Positions 60,436 through 64,000 of a stretch of 64,000 bases of DNA are shown piece after piece. The position numbers were made by a program, and so were the translations under genes. Source of the stretch: CAIWHR01 sp963726765 (GTDB taxonomy: Bacteria; Pseudomonadota; Gammaproteobacteria; Burkholderiales; Casimicrobiaceae); assembly GCA_963726765.1 (NCBI GenBank), contig CAVSDH010000011.1:310001-374000 (forward strand). Reading direction: 5' to 3'. The notes beneath the pieces were generated by a model that saw nothing but the letters and a program-made list of their open reading frames with translations, searched no databases and was not told the DNA's origin. Position 1 is the first letter of the stretch; each line of letters starts with the position of its first letter.

Positions 60436-61865
60436 CGACGCTTGCATGGCGCTGGCCGTGGCTCGCCGCATCGCTGCTGACCGGCTGCGTGGCTCCGCCC
60501 GCCTTGCACGAGCCGACCCGATCCGGGAGCACGCGCTACACGTACGTCGTGCTGTCCGCGGAGGGCGTGCCGATCGCGCGTGCCATCACGTCCGCCGCGA
60601 CGTGCCCGGCGATCGAACTCGACGGCGTGTCGCGCGCGATGACGGTGCGTGCGCCGCCCGGGACAATGCCGTTGCGCGCGACGGTGTCGCCACCGTCCGC
60701 ATCGAAGCCGTCGTCATTTCCGGTGCTGACCTGCGAAGCGACCATTCCTGCCGGCGTTGCGCGCGCGTCGATCGATGGCCGCGTCCTGCCGCTTCCGAAG
60801 GGGGCGCCGCGGACGATCGCCGTCATCGGAGATACCGGGTGCCGGATGGCCGATGCCGGCGACGCGTTCCAGGCCTGCAACGATCCGTCGGAATGGCCGT
60901 TCGCCGCGGTCGCGAACGCCGCCGCGGCGGCCGCCCCCGACCTCGTCATTCATGTCGGCGACTATCACTACCGGGAAAATGCCTGCCCGCCTGGCAACGC
61001 CGGCTGCGCCGGCAGTCCGTGGGGCTACGGCTGGGATGTCTGGGAAGCCGACCTGTTCGCGCCTGCCGCGGCGTTGCTCGGCGCGGCGCCGTGGATCGTC
61101 GTGCGCGGCAACCACGAGTCGTGCGCACGGGCCGGACAGGGCTGGTGGCGCTTCCTCGATCCTCGGCCGCTTGCTGCGCGGCAGGACTGCAACGATCCTG
61201 CCGACGATGCGATCGGTGACTACAGCGAGCCCTACGCCGTCCCGGCAGGCGCCGGGTCGGATACGCAATTCGTCGTGTTCGATTCTTCGCGGGTCGGGGT
61301 CGCGCCGCTGCAGCCGGGCAGCGCGATGCATGCCAATTACCGCGCGCAATTCGAGCGGGCGTTTGCGCTCGGGGCGCGCAGGCAGAACACGTTTTTCATG
61401 AACCATCATCCGATCCTCGCGTTTGCACCCAATCCGTCGACGCCGGAGTCGCCCTATCCGGGTAACGGGGGACTGCAGTCGGTGCTGCAGACCCTGGAGC
61501 CCGTGGCGCTGTTCCCGCCGGATGTCAAGGCGCTGATTGCGGGGCACGTGCATCTTTTCGAGGCCGTGAGCTTTTCGACGCCGCAGCCGTCGCAGTTCGT
61601 GTCCGGCAACGGCGGTGACTGGGTTGACAGCAAGCTCCCGCTCCCGCTCGCGGCGGGTGTCGCGCCCGCGCCTTCCGCGATCGTCTCCGGCATCGTCGCG
61701 ACCAACCGGTTCGGATTCATGACGATGCAGCGCGACGGCGCGACCTGGACGATGGCGGCACGCGACGCGGAAGGCAGGCCCATGACGACCTGTGTGCTGT
61801 CCGGGCGCCACGCCGATTGCTCTCCTTGGGGCTGGTTGGGCAGGGAAACGCAGTCCCGCTATTGA
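60432..61865 (+). CDS. Metallophosphoesterase lipoprotein
   Basis: A 477-residue protein with a lipoprotein signal (LAASLLTGCVAPP). Calcineurin-like motifs: AVIGDTGCRM, VIHVGDYHYRENACPPGNAG, VVRGNHESCARAGQGWWRFL, MNHHPILAFAPNPS and AGHVHLFEAVSFS. All metal-ligand positions (Asp, Asp, Asn-His, His, GHxH) are present. Several cysteines suggest periplasmic disulfides. Acts on a periplasmic phosphoester of unknown identity. Starts by ATGA overlap with rsmE. Confidence 0.9.
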   Translation: MTTLAWRWPWLAASLLTGCVAPPALHEPTRSGSTRYTYVVLSAEGVPIARAITSAATCPAIELDGVSRAMTVRAPPGTMPLRATVSPPSASKPSSFPVLTCEATIPAGVARASIDGRVLPLPKGAPRTIAVIGDTGCRMADAGDAFQACNDPSEWPFAAVANAAAAAAPDLVIHVGDYHYRENACPPGNAGCAGSPWGYGWDVWEADLFAPAAALLGAAPWIVVRGNHESCARAGQGWWRFLDPRPLAARQDCNDPADDAIGDYSEPYAVPAGAGSDTQFVVFDSSRVGVAPLQPGSAMHANYRAQFERAFALGARRQNTFFMNHHPILAFAPNPSTPESPYPGNGGLQSVLQTLEPVALFPPDVKALIAGHVHLFEAVSFSTPQPSQFVSGNGGDWVDSKLPLPLAAGVAPAPSAIVSGIVATNRFGFMTMQRDGATWTMAARDAEGRPMTTCVLSGRHADCSPWGWLGRETQSRY

Positions 61866-61925
61866 CGCGTCCCCGATGCGTGGGCGAGGATGACGGCCCG
61901 TCGCATGTCGTGATGGATTCGATCG

Positions 61926-63777
61926 ATGACCGAGCCTGCGAAGAGCGGCAAATCCGCAGCGAAATCCGGCGCGCCCGGCGGGGGGGCGATGATGCCGTTC
62001 GTGCACGAGCTCGTGCGCCCCTATCGCAGCTGGCTCGCGATCGTCCTGGCGGCGATGATCGTGGAGACGCTGATGAGCCTCCTCGCGCCGTGGCCGCTGA
62101 AGCTCATTCTCGACGACGCGCTCGGCAATCACAAGCTGCCGGCATTCCTCGAATGGGCGCACCAGTACGGCTTCGGACGGCACACGCTGGGCGTGGCGCT
62201 CTTCGCCGGCGCCGCGACGATCGTGATCGCCGTCGTGAGCGCCATCGCGAGCTACATCGACAACTACTACACGGAGAGCGTCGGCCAGTACGTGGCGAAC
62301 GATCTGCGCATCCGCATCTACGAGCACCTGCACCGACTGTCGCTCGCGTTCTACGACCGCGCGCAGACGGGCACGCTGTTGTCGACGATCACCAACGACG
62401 TCGCAACCGTGCAGAGCTTCGCCTCGTCGTCGACGCTCGGCATTCTCGTCGACCTCATGACCATCGTCGGCATGCTGGGGCTCATGTTCTGGCTCAACTG
62501 GGACTTCACGCTGATCGCCATCGGCGTCACACCGTTCCTGCTCCTGTTCGTCATGCGCTTCAAGAAGGCGGTGAAGGAAGTGCAGCGCGAGGTGCGCAAG
62601 CGGCAAAGTGACATCGTCGCTGTGGTCCAGCAGGGTCTGGGTTCGGTACGCGTCGTCGAAGGCCTTCGGCCGGCAGGATCTCGAAACGGGCCGGATGACC
62701 GACGCGAGCCGCGCGTCGGTGACGGCCGCCCTCAAGGCGCGACGGATCAAGTCGCTGCTGTCGCCGGTGGTGACCATCGTGGTCGCGCTGTGCACCGGGT
62801 TCGTGCTCTGGCGCGGGACGACGCTGATCCTGGCAGGCACGATGACGGCCGGCGCGCTGACGGTCTTTCTCGCGTACCTGTCGAAATTCTTCAAGCCGGT
62901 GCAGGACCTCGCCAAGATGACCAGCGCGATCGCGCAGACCTCCGTCGCGCTGGAACGGATCCAGACGATCCTCGCGGCCGACAAGGTGATCCCCGAGCGA
63001 CCCGAGGCCACGGATCCGGGGACCCTGCGCGGCGAAATCACGTTCGAGCACGTCGCTTTCGGCTACGCGGACGTGGCGCCCGTGCTTCGCGACGTGAGCT
63101 TTACGATCGAGCCGGGTCAGGTCGTCGGCATCGTCGGTCCGACCGGCGGAGGCAAGTCCACCGTCGTGAGCCTCATTCCCCGGTTCTACGATCCGACGGC
63201 GGGTCGAGTGCTGATCGACGGCGCCGACATCCGCGACTGGAAGCTCGCGTCGCTGCGGCGGGAGGTGGGTTTCGTGCTGCAGGAGACGGTCCTGTTCGAG
63301 GGAACGATTCGCGACAACATCGCCTATGGGCGCCCCGACGCGAGCGCGGAGGAAATCGTCGGGGCGGCGAAGCTCGCCAACGCGGACGAGTTCATCGCGA
63401 AGATGCCGCACGGCTACGACTCGGTCGTCGGCGAGCGCGGCGACACTCTGTCGGGCGGCCAGCGGCAGCGTATCGGCATCGCCCGCGCATTGATCCGGAA
63501 GTCGCCGATCCTGATCCTCGACGAGCCCACGGCGGCGCTCGACACCGAGTCCGAGCGCCTGGTGATCGAGGGACTGGAGCGTCTGATGAAGGGTCGTACC
63601 GTCATCATGATTGCTCATCGACTGAGCACGATTCGCGCTGCCGACAAGATCATCGTGCTGAAGGACGGCGTGGTCGCCGAGCAGGGGTCGCACGACGAGC
63701 TCGTGCGGCTGGGCGGCGTGTACGCGGAGCTCTACCACATCCAGTACGGCACTCCGTCCGCGCCTGCGCCGGCGTGA
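61926..63777 (+). CDS. ABC exporter, fused membrane and ATPase domains (MsbA-like), one frame slip
   Basis: About 617 residues. Transmembrane domain from about residue 25 (VRPYRSWLAIVLAAMIVETL, then LHRLSLAFYDRAQTGTLLST, GLMFWLNWDFTLIAIGVTPF). After a +1 shift at 62661-62662 (one surplus G): AFGRQDLETGRMTDASRASV. ATPase: Walker A GPTGGGKST, signature LSGGQRQR, Walker B ILILDEPTAALD, H-loop IAHRLS. Half-transporter that exports a lipid or another hydrophobic substrate as a dimer. 61 bases after the phosphoesterase; the phospholipase-D-like gene follows. Confidence 0.9.
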
Positions 63778-63823
63778 TCGACCCGGCCTTCGACCATCAA
63801 CCCCACGGCTGCGCCCGCCCCCC

Positions 63824-64000
63824 ATGGCACATTCGCTGATTGTCCTGCCCGACGACACCGCCCGGCCGATCCTCGACGCGCTTGCCGCCGCGAAGCGCTC
63901 GCTCAACATCCGGATGTTCCTTTTCACCGATCCCACGCTGATCGCCGCGGTTCTCGCGGTCCATCGCCGCGGCGTGAAGGTACGCGTGATGCTGAATCCC
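63824..64000 (+). CDS. Phospholipase-D-like (cardiolipin-synthase-type) protein, N-terminal part
   Basis: The frame is open from ATG 63824 to the window end (59 residues). AHSLIVLPDDTARPILDALA, then KRSLNIRMFLFTDPTLIAAV and HRRGVKVRVMLNP are the beginning of a PLD-superfamily domain (beta strand, helix, R-G-V-x-V-R strand). The HKD motif lies beyond the window. It follows the ABC exporter by 46 bases. Family members transfer phosphatidyl groups or cut phosphodiesters. Confidence 0.75.
   Translation, partial: MAHSLIVLPDDTARPILDALAAAKRSLNIRMFLFTDPTLIAAVLAVHRRGVKVRVMLNP

Noticed and set aside
60714..63041. A 775-residue minus-strand frame
   Set aside because: Runs antisense to the phosphoesterase and exporter; no motifs and biased composition.
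62560..63936. Long minus-strand frame opposite the ABC exporter
   Set aside because: The plus strand carries a full ABC ATPase with Walker motifs; the minus frame is its shadow.

Overview
The window is high-GC bacterial chromosome, most likely from a betaproteobacterium. The pointers are a Bug/TctC-type orphan binding protein, a DUF1631 protein, many solute-uptake genes, and UxaA, IlvD/Edd and enolase-superfamily dehydratases. I see no rRNA, tRNA, CRISPR array or intact insertion sequence.

Layout. 1-513 is the end of a fumarylacetoacetate hydrolase (FAH)-family gene. 0.8-11.5 kb (minus strand) holds a giant cyclic beta-1,2-glucan synthase gene, a truncated AI-2E-type permease, a BON lipoprotein and a CsbD-like stress protein. 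11.8-14.5 kb holds two convergent Crp/Fnr regulators and a small membrane protein; three copies of a palindrome (TATGTGCG-N3/4-CGCACATA) lie upstream of these genes. 15-20 kb (minus) is a sugar-acid gene group: enolase-type dehydratase, short-chain dehydrogenase (SDR), FAH hydrolase, TctC and PdxA, with the logic of the non-phosphorylative L-fuconate/L-rhamnonate route. 20.2-22.6 kb is a DUF1631 protein. 22.7-36.9 kb (plus) is a second, larger sugar-acid locus: FadR-type regulator with an operator-like site, L-idonate-type dehydrogenase, DctPQM TRAP importer, mandelate-racemase-type dehydratase, UxaA dehydratase, a complete ABC sugar importer, an IlvD/Edd dehydratase and a small membrane protein. 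37.2-42.7 kb holds a TonB receptor, an alpha/beta hydrolase and a winged-helix/TPR regulator. 42.8-45.6 kb holds three secreted proteins, two of which share a C-terminal domain. 45.6-64 kb is mixed: methyltransferases, agmatinase family, cytochrome c, ureidoglycolate-lyase family, GFA, DUF2277, a split UxaA pair with an RraA-like protein, radical SAM, OsmC, MetY, RsmE, a phosphoesterase, an ABC exporter and the start of a phospholipase-D-like gene.

How it fits together. The two sugar-acid loci, the window-edge FAH gene and the UxaA/RraA group at 52-54 kb together give two importers and five acid-sugar dehydratases of four families. The organism seems specialised for aldonic/uronic acids, but no single substrate can be assigned from sequence.

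Quality caveat. Many genes, including the housekeeping gene rsmE, change reading frame while the homology continues. By my manual reading more than 40 of these shifts are +1 (one surplus base) and only about three are -1. That bias suggests base-insertion errors in the sequence rather than gene decay, so I annotate such genes as single CDSs. Two minus-strand fragments (AI-2E permease, alpha/beta hydrolase) look like real remnants.
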